Below, in pieces: positions 32,817 through 44,264 of a DNA stretch of 64,000 nt (position 1 is its first letter; each line of letters begins with the position of its first letter). The position numbers were made by a program, and so were the translations under genes. Under the pieces are notes generated by a model that was given only the letters and a program-made list of their open reading frames with translations, was not told where the DNA came from and ran no database searches. The stretch lies in assembly GCA_007570785.1 (NCBI GenBank), contig ML661900.1:7999570-8063569 (forward strand), given 5' to 3'. This stretch comes from Antilocapra americana. Its lineage: Eukaryota; Chordata; Mammalia; Artiodactyla; Antilocapridae.

Positions 32817-34372
32817 TTTGTGATTTATTACTTTCGGAGCTGAGATTTTTTTTTAAAATGTCTCTGCTGATCCTTTGCTTAGACTGAACAAGACGTTTAA
32901 CATTCTAAAGGATTTCATTCAAGAAATGCATAGTTGATTCTCTTTATCAAGCTCCAGAGAGTGTTGGCGGTGGGGAGGGGGTCAGGGTGACTGGTTTAAG
33001 AAGTTGAATTTCAGATCATCTGCATTCTTCTGCGGGTCCTCTCTGACCCCACACCATCAGCTTACATAAGTAATTACTTGTCTACAATTAAGCTGTAAAT
33101 AATGCAATCACTCCATTCTTGTCCCGTCACTCCAGTCCCAACCACAACAAATAGTGCTAATCACATACTTATTCAAGTGTGTAATTATTCACAGTTAAAC
33201 TTCTGTCACTTTCACCCTGTTTGGAAACAGCAGAACACAACCTGTAATTAGCAAATGTGGCTCCAGGCAGTTTTGCTTGGGAGCTCGCCAGGGATTCGGC
33301 ACCTAGGCGCTCCTTTGATCTGGGAGCTGGCAAGGCGCCTCACCCCGAGGCCAGAGTGCTATCAGCACTCTGCAAGTCACTGAGATCAATGAATATGTCA
33401 AAGGCATCTATCCCAAATCACATATTACTTCCCTCTCTCACTGTGGTTTCTGCCTTTAGTATATATTTCATAGACTTCCCTTTTCTTTTTGAACCCTTTG
33501 ACTTCAGTTTAAAGGGTTACCACTAAGGTCTGCAAGCCCTTGTGTTTTCAACTCGGGTTAAAAAAATGAAAGTCCCAGTAGTCCCTCTTGATGGTCCCTG
33601 TTCTTTCTTAACTGCGGTTTCCTTGAACACAAGCACCACGAAGGAGGGATGACCTTTGATACCTCACCTGGACCACGAGGAGGAAGAAGCCAGAGTTTCA
33701 GCCAATCCCTGTGAGCACCGCTTCTCTCTGGGCCTCAGCTGGACCACCCAGTGGGCGGGTACCTGGTTGTCGGGGAGACTAGGTAACCCTCAAAGGTTTC
33801 AGAGCAAATCCATTCTGTTTTATCAGGGAACAAGAAGCTCAGACCCTTCCCAGGGAGTGGTAATGGTGTCATCGCAGGTGGAAAACATCACTTGGTAGCT
33901 GGCTTCCCTCTCTGTAAGGTCATTGGATGCTTGACATGCTCTGCATGAAAGTGTTACTATATAGGGCCCACAGAAAGGAAGAGTGAGGCATAAAGACACA
34001 GTAGGTGCATCCATGAATTCGCCTTTTGTTTGCATGTTACATTAAGAGTGATCATTTTCTTGTCTGAGGAGAGATTACCCTACCTTCATTAAGACTCCAA
34101 CAGCAATTACCCAATGAAAACAAGTTTAGCCTGTTAAACCATATCTAGCCTGGTTTAACGTCTTCCTTTCCTGATGTATCCAATGAAGACAAGTTTTTCA
34201 CTTCAACCGGAATGAATGCTCTTCGCAGAAGAAGGGCAAACACAACTGCAGTAAGTTCTTTTGTATATAAACACTAGTTAGGCCTTCGGTTCTAATTGTA
34301 ACAAAGCTAGTTTTAAAAACACTATTTAGAGATTTCAAAAGGTAGAGTGAGCTGCCCAGGTGAGCTTCCCAG
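32817..34372. other. Repeat-poor block with homeodomain-type motifs
   Basis: No repeat recognised over about 1.5 kb. TAATTA occurs at 33071-33076 (inside the 12-bp palindrome aagtaattactt), 33182-33187 and 33245-33250, with 'acaattaagc' at 33085-33094. The 33250-33350 part is richer in G, C and CpG. This is the texture of a conserved non-coding element, but conservation cannot be judged from one sequence. Confidence 0.3.
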
Positions 34373-34582
34373 GTGGCGCTAGTGGTAAAGCACCCAATTG
34401 CCAATGCAGGAGACAAAGAGACAACCAGTTTGATCCCTGGGCTGGGAAGATCCGTTGGAAGAGGGCATGGCAATCCACTCCAGCATTTTTGCCTGGAAGA
34501 TCCCATGGACAAAGGAGCCTAGCGGGCTGCAATCCATGCGGTCGCAAGAAATCAGACACAACTGAAGCGACTTAGCATGCAA
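34373..34582 (+). mobile_element. Bov-tA SINE
   Basis: 'agcttcccaggtggcgctag' to 'cacaactgaagcgacttagc'. Full length. Confidence 0.93.
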
Positions 34583-35271
34583 AGGGAGGAATGACCCTGC
34601 AAGCTTCTCTTCTCTGTCAGAGAAACTTGTCGTCAGAAGCAAAAGCTTCTGAGTGGGAGAGATGAAGTGAGAGCTCCGCGGGGCTGCTGCGCCGGCCAGC
34701 GAACTTCACCAAATGAGCCAAATTAGCCCTGGCAAAGAGCACTGTGACAGATGTGGGAGCCAGCTTGCCATGACGTTTTTATTTTATAATTTTTTAAAAA
34801 GATGAAATGCTATGACTGCATCTATATGAGCGAAGCGGAACAGTACCAAGTAGTTATCTAGCGATGTTGATTAATACAGACTGACAAGCAATCTGGAGGG
34901 TTAGTTTAAAAACAAACCCAGAAAGACTTATTTGCTCCAACAGTAGTGGTCTTTAACAGAGCTTCACTGATAGTCACACTGATGAGTTTAAAAGCCCCGT
35001 TTCATTTAGCCTATGTGGACACACACAAGACTCATGTGGCTATTTTTGTTGACTAATATTTAGAAGATCTTAATATGCAGCCCACTAACATAGTAACAAG
35101 ATGACAAAAAATACCAGCACTGCTGGTTGGGAAGATGAATGCAAGGGGGCCTCACCTTCACTGCCCTGGTTACCCTCCCAGGAGGACTGAAAAACCTTTT
35201 ATACACTCATTTCCTTGCTGACTTCAGGGTACCATTATGATATTTAGTTATGAGTCTCTGCTTTCTGCTTT
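34583..35271. other. Unassigned, candidate non-coding element at its left end
   Basis: 34660-34800 is repeat-free, with a CpG patch ('ctccgcggggctgctgcgcc') followed by 'caaatgagccaaattagccc'. The rest is AT-rich and unremarkable. Confidence 0.3.
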
Positions 35272-35347
35272 CATATATATACATATACATACATATGTGT
35301 GTGTGTGTGTATACATGCGTGTGTGTGCATTTCTGTGTGTATGTGTA
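35272..35347. repeat. TA/TG-rich simple repeat
   Basis: Imperfect (TATACA)n passing into (TG)n: 'atatatatacatatacatac' then 'gtgtgtgtgtgtgtatacat' and 'gcgtgtgtgtgcatttc'. Confidence 0.85.
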
Positions 35348-35394
35348 ACTCAGCAGAGAACTAGAACCAAAATAGTCATGAGCAACCTCCAACT

Positions 35395-36025
35395 ATAACA
35401 CATCAGAAATCAAGCCACTCCCTTCCACTCCTATGATCATCACCTTAGTAGAGGCCACTGCCATCTCTCTCTCACCCAGTCTCTATAACTGGTCTCTTTA
35501 TTTGGCCTGGTCTAGAACCTGCCCGCCATAACAGGGACACTGATTTTAAGACATAAATCCGATCATGTCACACTCTGATTGGAACTCTCCAGGGCTCTCC
35601 CCCTGCACTTAGAATACTCCTGACCGTGAGCTCTAAGGCCTCACTCAGGCTCTCCTGTCTCGTTCTCCATCTTCATGTTACATCCCTCTCCCCGGCCGCC
35701 CCGCCAGCCTTTCAGCTGTTTGCGTAGGCCCAGGGTCATGCACAGCTTGTACCTTCCATCGGATTGCTCTTCCAGACTCTCCTAAAATAGCCCCAGCTCA
35801 CACGGCTGGTGTTTGGGGTCCATCTTACATAAGATGGTTGGTCCCCCAGCCCTTTCGGTCTCAGCCCTGTGACAGATTCCTTTATAACAGATCATGACTT
35901 GTAATTAGTCTGTCTGCTCATAATCTATTGGTCTCCACTAGGACATAAGCTCTGTGGGGCAGAGTCTATTACTGTCTCCTTCACTACTGACTTTCCAAGG
36001 CCTGCTCCCAAATTGTTGGTCAAAT
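35395..36025 (+). repeat. L2 LINE 3' end
   Basis: Follows the L2 3' layout: 'cataaatccgatcatgtcac', 'ttggaactctccagggctct', 'ttagaatactcctgaccgtg', 'aggacataagctctgtgggg' and 'gttggtcaaataaatgaaca'. One of the longer L2 pieces in the window. Confidence 0.75.
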
Positions 36026-37785
36026 AAATGAACATATAGAATTTCAATGATCTAAAGATCAAAGCATAGCATGTGAACTGCCTTTTGAGAGTTGTTTAAA
36101 GTAATTGCAAGTAAACATAAACAGTAACACTTCCCACACCCCTACATTTTATATTGAAAATTTTCAAACATACAGGTTAGAAAATTTTGTAGTGAAAACT
36201 CTTCAGATTCTACCATTAACATTTCCTCATGCTCACTTTATCACATATCTAATCTATCCATTGCTCTACCTACACTTCTATCGTCTGATTTTTTTCTGCC
36301 TTTCAAAGGTGATTTCAGACAGAAGTATACTTCCTCCTAAACACTTCAGAATATTATTAAGTAAAATTCAATATTTGTTTTAAATTTTTCTTTTGATATA
36401 AAGTTTATATATCATGAAATGTATGACTCAAGAGTATTTTTACTAATTTTTAACAAACACGTGGATTTAGCTGGAGACTGTCATACAGAATGAATAAGTC
36501 AAAAAGAGAAAAACAAATATCACATGTTAACACATATATGTGGAATCTAGGGAAATGGTACAGATAATTGGTCTTGTTGCATATATCAGTTATTTATCTC
36601 TTATCACTGCTGAGTATTACTTCATCATGTGAATATACTGTAGTTAGTTTATTCACTTTCCTGTTGATAGACACCCAGGTTATTTCCATTTGGAGGTTAT
36701 TACGAATAAAACCTTCCATAAACACCCCTGTAAAAATATTTTTGATGTAGTTTTCATTTCTCCTGGATGAATACCTAGAAGTAGAATCATGGGCTATAGG
36801 TATTGTTAGGCTATACAATGTATGTTTCATGGTCCAAGACAGTTACAGAACTCCTACCAAAATGAGTCACAATTTTCCCTCAAAGAATGTCTGAGTCCCT
36901 TTACAACCTTGCCAGCACTGGCTGTCATCAGTCCTGTCCATTTTAGCCATTTTCATGAATGATTTGAAGTATCTCATTCCCGCTTCAATTTGCATTTTCC
37001 TGATGACTCATGCTTTTGAGCATCTTTTAATGTGTATTGACAATTTGCATGTCTTGTTTTGTAAAATTTTTAAAACTTTATTTTTAATTGAGCTGTTGGT
37101 ATCTCTATTATTGAGATATATCGCGTCTTTATAGTCCCTGGATATGGCATTCTCTGTCAGATATGTTTTCCAAACATTTTCTTCCAGTCTGTGGCTTACC
37201 TTTTATTTTCTTAAATAAGTTTGTTTTTTTTTTTTAGGCAGAAAAGATGTTTTTAATTCAGAGGTAGTCAAATAGACCAGTTTTTTTTATGGTATTGCTT
37301 TCTGTGACCTGAGAAATCTTTCTCTATCCCCAATTCATGTAGATACCCACCTACGTTATCCTCTAAAAGATCTTGCTTTTACAAATGCTCCATCTCGAAG
37401 TAATTTTTGTGTACAATATAGGGTATAATGGGGGTTCATAGTTTTTGTTTTCCATATGGATATACATTTGTTCTAGCAACATTTGCTAAAAAGACTTTTC
37501 CTTCCCAATTGACTTGCTCTGGCATTGTTATCAAAAATTAGATGACTAGCTAAGTGTGGCTTGTTCCTGGGCTATCTATTCTGCTCTAATATCCATATGT
37601 TGATCTTGATGTCGGTGCTACTCTTGATTACTGTAGCTTTGTAGCAAGCCCTGGAATCAGACAATTTGTGCCCCATGTTGCTATTTTGATTATTCTAGGT
37701 CATTTGTATTTCCATATACTTTTTGAACCAGCTTGTCAATTTCTATAAAACTTCTGTGATAGTTTTGATTGAGATTTTATGGCAT
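36026..37785 (-). repeat. L1M LINE fragment, long
   Basis: From about 36105 the minus-strand L1M 3' half is readable: 'gcatcttttaatgtgtattg', 'ctgtcagatatgttttccaa', 'cttccagtctgtggcttacc', 'gcaacatttgctaaaaagac', 'gattactgtagctttgtagc' and 'accagcttgtcaatttctat' are classic landmarks in the correct order. Coding capacity is gone. A 100-bp L1 piece in opposite orientation interrupts it at 36465-36563. Confidence 0.85.
36465..36563 (+). repeat. L1 fragment in opposite orientation inside L1M
   Basis: 'gagactgtcatacagaatga' through 'cacatatatgtggaatctag' and 'ggtacagat' is sense-strand L1 near-3' sequence. It has no poly-A tail and stops abruptly at both ends, so it does not look like an ordinary retrotransposition. 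Confidence 0.65.
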
Positions 37786-37929
37786 TGTGGGTAGCACTGC
37801 TCTGATGAAATTTTAAGACCCTTGCAGTGTCCCCTTGAACCGCCGCCCTCTCTTGCACTGTGGAGGGTCCTGTCGGTTCTCCATTAAAGTTTGTTTGGAC
37901 CAAGACATTGTGTCAGATGTTGTTTCCTC
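37786..37929. other. Unassigned patch, CpG-bearing
   Basis: 'ttgaaccgccgccctctctt' and 'ggtcctgtcggttctccatt' then 'aaagtttgtttggaccaaga'. Differs in base composition from the L1M to its left and the MIR to its right; could be an LTR end or a processed-transcript end with an ATTAAA signal at 37885-37890. Confidence 0.3.
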
Positions 37930-38160
37930 TGCTACAAATAATAACCAGTATTTTAAAGTGCATTTAGGAGCTTTTTACTCCTAATCTTATTAAGTTCACA
38001 CACACCAAAAAAACTCCTTTAGTGAGAAATTGTTTTCTCCACATTACATGTGAGATTTCTGGGACCCAAGGATTTCATATATTTTGTCCAAGGTCAGACA
38101 GCTAGCAAGGGAAGATTTGAATCCAGATGCCTCTTCCTCTGAAGCTTAGATGTTCCAGGA
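37930..38160 (-). repeat. MIR SINE
   Basis: 'ttttgtccaaggtcagacag', 'ctagcaagggaagatttgaa' and 'tccagatgcctcttcctctg' are the reverse-complement MIR core. Confidence 0.75.
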
Positions 38161-40819
38161 CACTGAGTTTTATTACCCTTTATTGCCTATTATCATATGG
38201 GAGTCTGAGGGAGCAGTGGTTTGTATCAGCTGGAATCTAAATACTGACTGAATGGAAGGCAGACAAGGTCATTTATAGTGAAGAAGCAGAACCCTTCAGG
38301 GAAGAGCCTGTGTGGCTTTGGCTTGGGATGTTTGGGTCAGAGGACACCATTAAGGGCTGGGAAGGTGGAGTGAGCAGAACCCGGAGGAGACGGAAGGCAG
38401 ATAGCTTTTCTCCCAAATTGGCTAGGGGAGGCCCAGACTAGAGGTGCCCATTTAAAAACAGCCTGTTCTAATGCCTTTAGCTGCCTGGGAATATTTATAT
38501 CTTGAGAAACTCACATGTGATGGACTTGGCCATAGCCGCAGGGCACTGGTTCCTCCTCCACCCTTCTGATGTGCTCAGGGCAACAGAGAGAACACAGAGA
38601 TTCACAAATGAGCTTTCTTTGTAGGGCACTGGCTGCTTTGAAATTCTTCATTAAATCTTTTTCACAAATAAATTGCCCAGTGTCCATGGGGAATATTTCC
38701 ATCTTTTAATCATATGCAGTTTGAATTGACTCAAGAGTTTCAGTGTGCAGGGGCTGGTGTGGAGGACCTTAGCAAGGGGGAGAGCGGGGGACCTTGGAAA
38801 GCTCAGCCCAGCCTGTGCAATCTCTTCTGAATGTAAGTAACAAAAGGAGGCCCCAAAGGGAACATTTGGGGTGAGCTTAAATTCTGTGCTGTGTTTAGTA
38901 TCTATCGCGACTATGGATTTTTGAAACAATGAAAGCTAATTATGTACCTAATCTATTGGTTTGATATGGGTTCCAGAAGTGAAGTCATATGGTTTGACTT
39001 TTCTCCCATAGGCTGGTGAGCCATTCTAGATTAATAGTTTAAATAAAATATCAAGTATCTGATTGCCATGGAAACATTAATGCAAAGTGGACCCTGTAGC
39101 ACTTCATGCTGTAGAATTACAATGATATGAATTACCTTAGTCTTGAGACACCTTCTGAAATGGCCAGACCTGCATCCCTGAAAAATGAATCATTTGTGCG
39201 CAAAGCCAGAGATAGTGGGAGATGCTCCCACTCCGTCATGTCACCAGGCATATAGTTATGCATTGGACCAATGTAAGTTTCTTTCAAAGAACAGGCATGG
39301 GTAAGGCTGGCAGAATTTACTGTGGTGTGGTCCTCACTTATTGTAGAGGGATCAGTGAGGAGAGGGTGCCAACTCTAGTGGTCCTCAGTCCTGGGGAGGG
39401 GGAGTGTCTAAGGGATGCCAGTCAGCAGGCAGAGGTCAATAAGCTCAAGAACTTGCATCAGGCACATTGGGGCTTGCTCCAGGACCTCTCCCTGGAACAC
39501 ATGTTCCGACTGCCTCCCCAGCCTGATTATCAGAGCACTGCTGATTATGTTATGCAAATGATGGAAGATGGATTTCACATTTCCCCCAGCCAGGCTTTGC
39601 ACAGCTTTGCATTTATTATCCCCCTTTAAAAATACAGAGTCCTCAGAGAAGGGGAACGACTCCTTTTTATTTGTTCACCAGCAGAGTTGGCGCAGACCTG
39701 TCAAGCAATCATCCTGGGCTGTGATCTGCAAAGCTGCCCTTTGTTGTTCGATTCTCCCACCCCCCAGATTGTTTACAAGACACATACAGACATCTGCACG
39801 CCTCAACACAAGTTATTTCCTGATTCGGCAAAACTTGTCAGCCTGGGTGATGAAAATGTTACAACATTTGCTGACAAGCCATCAGATAAACCCGGAGTTA
39901 TGTCCCCAGCACCTAGTCCTCATTCCCATGGCAGAGAGGTAAACACTTTAGCAGGTCCTGGTCCAGATGATTGTACAATCAACCATCTGCCCCTTAGCAC
40001 TTCTGATATTGCTTTCTACTCGTTGGTGTTTGTCCATCACCAGGAAAACAGTGTCTACGTTTCCCACCTTTTGGAAATTGAAGGACTAAGCTTATGTTTA
40101 CTAAATTACCAATAAGATCTAGAAGTCAAGGTTGGGTCTCTTGATTTTAGATAAAGGTCTTTAGTCTTCACAGTGGAAATGTCTGAACCACATGTCCACC
40201 ACAGTAAGAGTTTTCCTTCTGTTCTTATTGTTGCTGCGAAAGCCTAGAAACCATAGTGTAGTTTTCTTTTATCCTCTCCTCCCTCCCATTCTCTCCCTCA
40301 TTTTGCCCTGGGCTCCCACCCCAGGGAGCAACTAATATAATTTGTGTAAGATGAGCAACTGGAAACTAATGGGGCCAAGATCAGCTGACATCCAATTCCT
40401 TCAGAAGAATCTGTATGATGAGTTCCCCTGATTTACAAGACACAGTCTAGCAACAGTATGAGCTCATCAAAGTGGGGAAAAATGGCCTCTTCTCACAACT
40501 TGGTAAAAGCTCTACAGATCTTTGTCAAGTGGGAATAAAATTCTATAGCTCTAGAAAGGTTTATTAAATCAGAGATTTATAATCTACCTTTGCAAATAGC
40601 TACTCGCCACCTACCTCTGGTGAATCATGACTCATTTCAGATGTGTAAAACTGATATATATGAGCATACATACACACACACCATAGATGTGCATGTGATA
40701 GATGTACACCTATGATGTGTGTGTGTGTGCTTTGAACAGTCATCGGTGACAATTGTACTGAGTGTCTATGAATGTGTAAAACACTAGAACTTGGAGATTA
40801 ATCTACATTGATAGTTGAT
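38161..40819. other. Repeat-poor block with unrecognised ORFs and motif cluster
   Basis: About 2.6 kb without a repeat I can name. Plus-strand ORFs of 135 codons (39222-39629) and 142 codons (39687-40115) show no domain, signal peptide or motif that I recognise. At 39552-39559 there is an octamer ATGCAAAT, with CTTTGTT (39739-39745) and TGTTTAC (39770-39776) downstream. Short alternating CA/TG tracts occur near 40670 and 40720. Confidence 0.3.
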
Positions 40820-41035
40820 GATAGCAGCAATGAACATTGGTTGAGCCCCCTGATGAGCCAGGATATTTATAAATATCTTGTACTGTTATATAAACTTGGT
40901 AAGTAGATAAAGCTCTGTTTATCAAATGGGAAAACCAGGACAGACTCTGTTTATTTGACGTTCAGCTTGTAATGTGATGCGGCAAGGACTCAAATAAAGG
41001 CTTGTGCTAACCCATAGTCCATGCTATATGCATTG
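40820..41035 (-). repeat. MIR-like fragment
   Basis: 'gaacattggttgagccccct', 'catgagccaggat'-type text, 'gataaagctctgtttatcaa' and 'gcaaggactcaaataaaggc' resemble a diverged reverse-complement MIR. Confidence 0.5.
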
Positions 41036-41633
41036 ATAAGAAGCCCTGTGGCTTTCAGTGGAAGCAAACCAAGTGCAAGATGTCTTAAAACATAATGGGA
41101 ATTTATTATCTCACATATCTGAAAAAGTCAGAGGTTGGTTTCAGTGGAAGCTTGCTCTGGCAGTTTAAATGATATCACCAGAGGCATAATTTCTTGCAGC
41201 CAAATCACTCTTGCGCTTCATAAAGGGGATTCTGTTGGGCATAGCAGCTCTGTCTCTTTACCAAAATACCTTCCCATTAGTTCTGGATGAAACATCTTCG
41301 ACATACCAATCAGAAAAGAAAGACTGACTGCTTCTTAACTCTCAGAGAAGAGAGACACTCCTTTCCCCTAGAATTCCAACAAATATCCTCAATTAAATCA
41401 AATTAAATTAAGTACTGATAGGATTTCATCCCCATCCTTGAATCAATCACTTGGCCAGGGAAAAGACTCAGTCAGGACCCACATCTGGTGCTGTAGGTGG
41501 ATCAATTCCACCTAATCACCTGGCTAAGAAAAGAGAGGAGAGATGTTGCCCCTGAAGATACTGTTCAAAACAATAACCAACAACTTTCCTGCTTATACTC
41601 CCAATAAGGAATATGTAGTAGAGATAATGAAGC

Positions 41634-41636
<3 letters not shown>
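41036..41636. repeat. Old interspersed repeat, family not assigned
   Basis: About 41060-41530 has the order 'gggaatttattatctcacat', 'gaatcaatcacttggccagg' and 'ggacccacatctggtgctgt' seen in a common old mammalian repeat, which I cannot name. The last 100 bp is unassigned. Confidence 0.35.

Positions 41637-41664
<28 letters not shown>
41637..41664. repeat. (CA)14 microsatellite
   Basis: Uninterrupted AC/CA tract ending 'acacaacaca'. Confidence 0.92.
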
Positions 41665-41666
<2 letters not shown>

Positions 41667-42234
41667 CACATTTATGCAATGGCTTTAAGAGTGCACACAA
41701 AGCAACACAACACTATGTGACACATTCGAACAGGGATAGTAAACAAGACTGAGAAAGACAACTTGAGGCATTGTCAGATAAGAAATAAACAAGGGCAGAG
41801 TCCCAGAACAGAAAGTTTGATCAGTTGTTTTTTTTTTTTTTTTTTTTTTGCTGTTGGTCGTCTTTTTTTTTTTTTTTTTTAAGTAGGAAATAGCCAAGAG
41901 CTGGAAAAGAGAAGGCAAAGAGTAAAAGTGGAGACATCCATCATCTGGAACCATGTGTACATTCTTTTGCATATTACAGCTAAAACAAAGTATTTTGGCA
42001 ATGCTAGGTGATAGATAGCAAAAGTGAACAACCTAGGCTCTCTAGTAATATCAGATATCAAACTGCTACAAATGTTTGAGCTGGAAATTAGCAGGGCAAA
42101 AATGCCCCTTAATTTTTTTATTCGATTCTGTATCCCATGTGTTAGGAGAGGGATAAACGTTAAGAAGATAAGTAGAAAGAAGGCAAGCCCGTGTCCACGA
42201 GATGTGAGGTCATGTCTCCAAACTCATGTGTGAA
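41665..42234. other. Unassigned, with two adjacent poly-T tracts
   Basis: Poly-T tracts of about 22 and 20 bases at 41827-41849 and 41862-41881 are separated by only 12-13 bases ('gctgttggtcgtc'). They give a false poly-lysine ORF on the minus strand. No element body is recognisable on either side. Confidence 0.4.
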
Positions 42235-42350
42235 GCATGTACTGGACGATGCGTCAGGCACAAAGCTGGGAGAGAGGACAAGGCTGGATTAGGGACTGTT
42301 CTCAAGGAGCTCACAGCCTTACACTGTAGGTAGTGAGATATTAATCACAA
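42235..42350 (-). repeat. L2 fragment
   Basis: 'gcatgtactggacgatgcgt', 'caggcacaaagctgggagag' and 'ctcaaggagctcacagcctt' match the reverse-complement L2 3' region. Confidence 0.6.
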
Positions 42351-42452
42351 TCCAGCATGGTAGATAGAAAATGGATGAAAGAGAAAAACTTCACAGTGCA
42401 CAAGAACAACTGACTCAACCTGGAGAAATATGAAGAGTCCACACTTGAGTTC

Positions 42453-42565
42453 TGGAGAAGGAAATGGCAACCCACTCCAGAATTCTTGCCTGGAGAATCC
42501 TGTGGATGGAGGAGCCTTGTACATGGGATCGAAAAGAGACACGACTGAAGTGACTTAGCTCAGTA
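42453..42565 (+). mobile_element. Bov-tA SINE, 5'-truncated
   Basis: Starts at 'ctggagaaggaaatggcaac' and ends 'cgactgaagtgacttagctc', lacking the tRNA head and about 10 bp in the middle. Confidence 0.9.
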
Positions 42566-42685
42566 CACACTTGAGTTGATTCTAATAAGAGGCAACAATA
42601 GCCTAAATTAGCAGGTGGATTTGGAAGTTGAATAATGTGTCTTAGCTAAGCTATGTTGTAGGGAAGGCACCCTGAGTTAAAATTA

Positions 42686-42785
42686 GAAAAAAAAAAAAAA
42701 AAGAGAAGAAAGGAAGGAGGAAGGAAGGAAATAAGGGAAGGGGGGAGGGGGAAAGAAAGGACAGAAAGAGGAAGTGAAGGAAATA
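42686..42785. repeat. Purine-only tract, (A)n(GGAA)n
   Basis: About 95 bases nearly all A and G: an A17-18 run, then gaaggaaggaggaaggaagg and ggggggagggggaaag. Gives a proline/phenylalanine-rich ORF on the other strand that is not a gene. Confidence 0.9.
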
Positions 42786-44264
42786 CAGTGCTTTCTTGTC
42801 TGATTGCACTTGTTTGTCCTGTGGTTTAATTGTTGAAGCCTTTTCTTTTTCTGTTTTTAAATTTTTCAGCATGCCTGGCCTTAAAATGTCACCAACAGTA
42901 GCAGAAAGTGGGAAGGAATGAACTAACGTTTCTAATTAAAGCTAGCAAGAGAATGCAGTTGTTTGGGGTATAGCTGTAAGAGAATTAATTTGCACACGTT
43001 TCATATCTTCCCACCCCAATCCATGCTCGATGGTAATTTCTGATATAATTTGTGGTATTACCTAGAGAAAAGGGATACTTTTCAAAAACTGAACCATCAA
43101 TTTGGCACTAGGGAAGGAAGGCACAGATCAATTAATGATATTGTTTTTCCACTAATTGATACTCTGCCAAGACACTTATGTATGCATATTAGACAGAGAA
43201 AGGGAGGATGACAAACTGTTGTTTTGACCTTATTAAAAGAAAGCATTATAAAAAACAATTTCAGACATCAGTAGCTTCAACTGAGAATTTTTCTCTGCTG
43301 TGATTGAGAAACGTCACTGTGTCAGAAATTCTGGAAAGTGGATTAGAGGTGAGGAGTAGAGAGCCAGCATCAATTTTGCCTTAACCTGAAATGTGTCATT
43401 CCCTAGCTCTGGAGTTTCTTATGTTTCTACAAATATTCCTTCACTATAAGGTATTTGTAAGAGGCACATATACCGTGTTTATAAATCCTGCTGAACTTGT
43501 CACTCATTAATACAGCATTAAAGCAGTGCTAGTTATACTGTTTCATCTTGCAGTTCGTGGTTGGCATTGCAAACTTTCTGTTGACTTCCTCTGCAACTCA
43601 TTTTTGTTCAATTATTCATTGAGATAGGCTCCCCTGGAATTTGGGAGAAATTAAATGTTATATCCACATTCATACTAAATTAATTAATCATGATTAATGT
43701 TCCTACAATGAATACAAAAGGAATTAATCATGATTAGCAACATATTGAAATGTGCAGCTCAGAGTCTGAAGTTTCCCCTGCTTAGTATGTTTCATAGAAA
43801 CCTTGAAAGGGATATCTGTAGGTTTCTGCTTCTTTGTCTTTTCGTCTGTGGTTTTAGCTATTCCGTTATTGACTAAGGCTTGGGGACAGTGTGGTAATAA
43901 ATAAAATGGATGTTTAGTATTTTCCTCCTGGGATTCAGGAGTAACTAACTCTTTTATAAGGATGAGAACCATAAGCGTTTAGACTGGGGACTGGCATACA
44001 ATGTCTCATGAGTTGAGTCTGGTCCTCGGTCTTTGTTTGTCATTTATATAATGTCTATGTCTATTATAGCAGAGTAGAACAGTTGTGACAGAGACAATAG
44101 ACTGTCCACCAAAGCTGAAAATATTTCTTCTCTTGTCCTTTAAGAAAAAAAGAAGTCAAATCTTGCTTTAGTTGGTCATAAAGGAATAGATAGCTTTTTC
44201 ACTTTTTTTTTTTTAAATTATTTCAACTATTTAAGGGTGAAGACACTTAAGTAATTCTAATTGA
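42786..44264. other. Repeat-poor block with paired palindromes
   Basis: About 1.5 kb with no repeat I recognise. It holds TTAATCATGATTAA at 43684-43697 and TTAATCATGATTAG at 43724-43737, exactly 40 bp apart. AT-rich, no convincing ORF. Confidence 0.35.

Noticed and set aside
41685..41972. 95-codon lysine-rich ORF
   Set aside because: It is translation of two poly-T tracts on the minus strand.
42651..42872. 73-codon ORF rich in P, F and S
   Set aside because: It is the antisense of the purine-only simple repeat.
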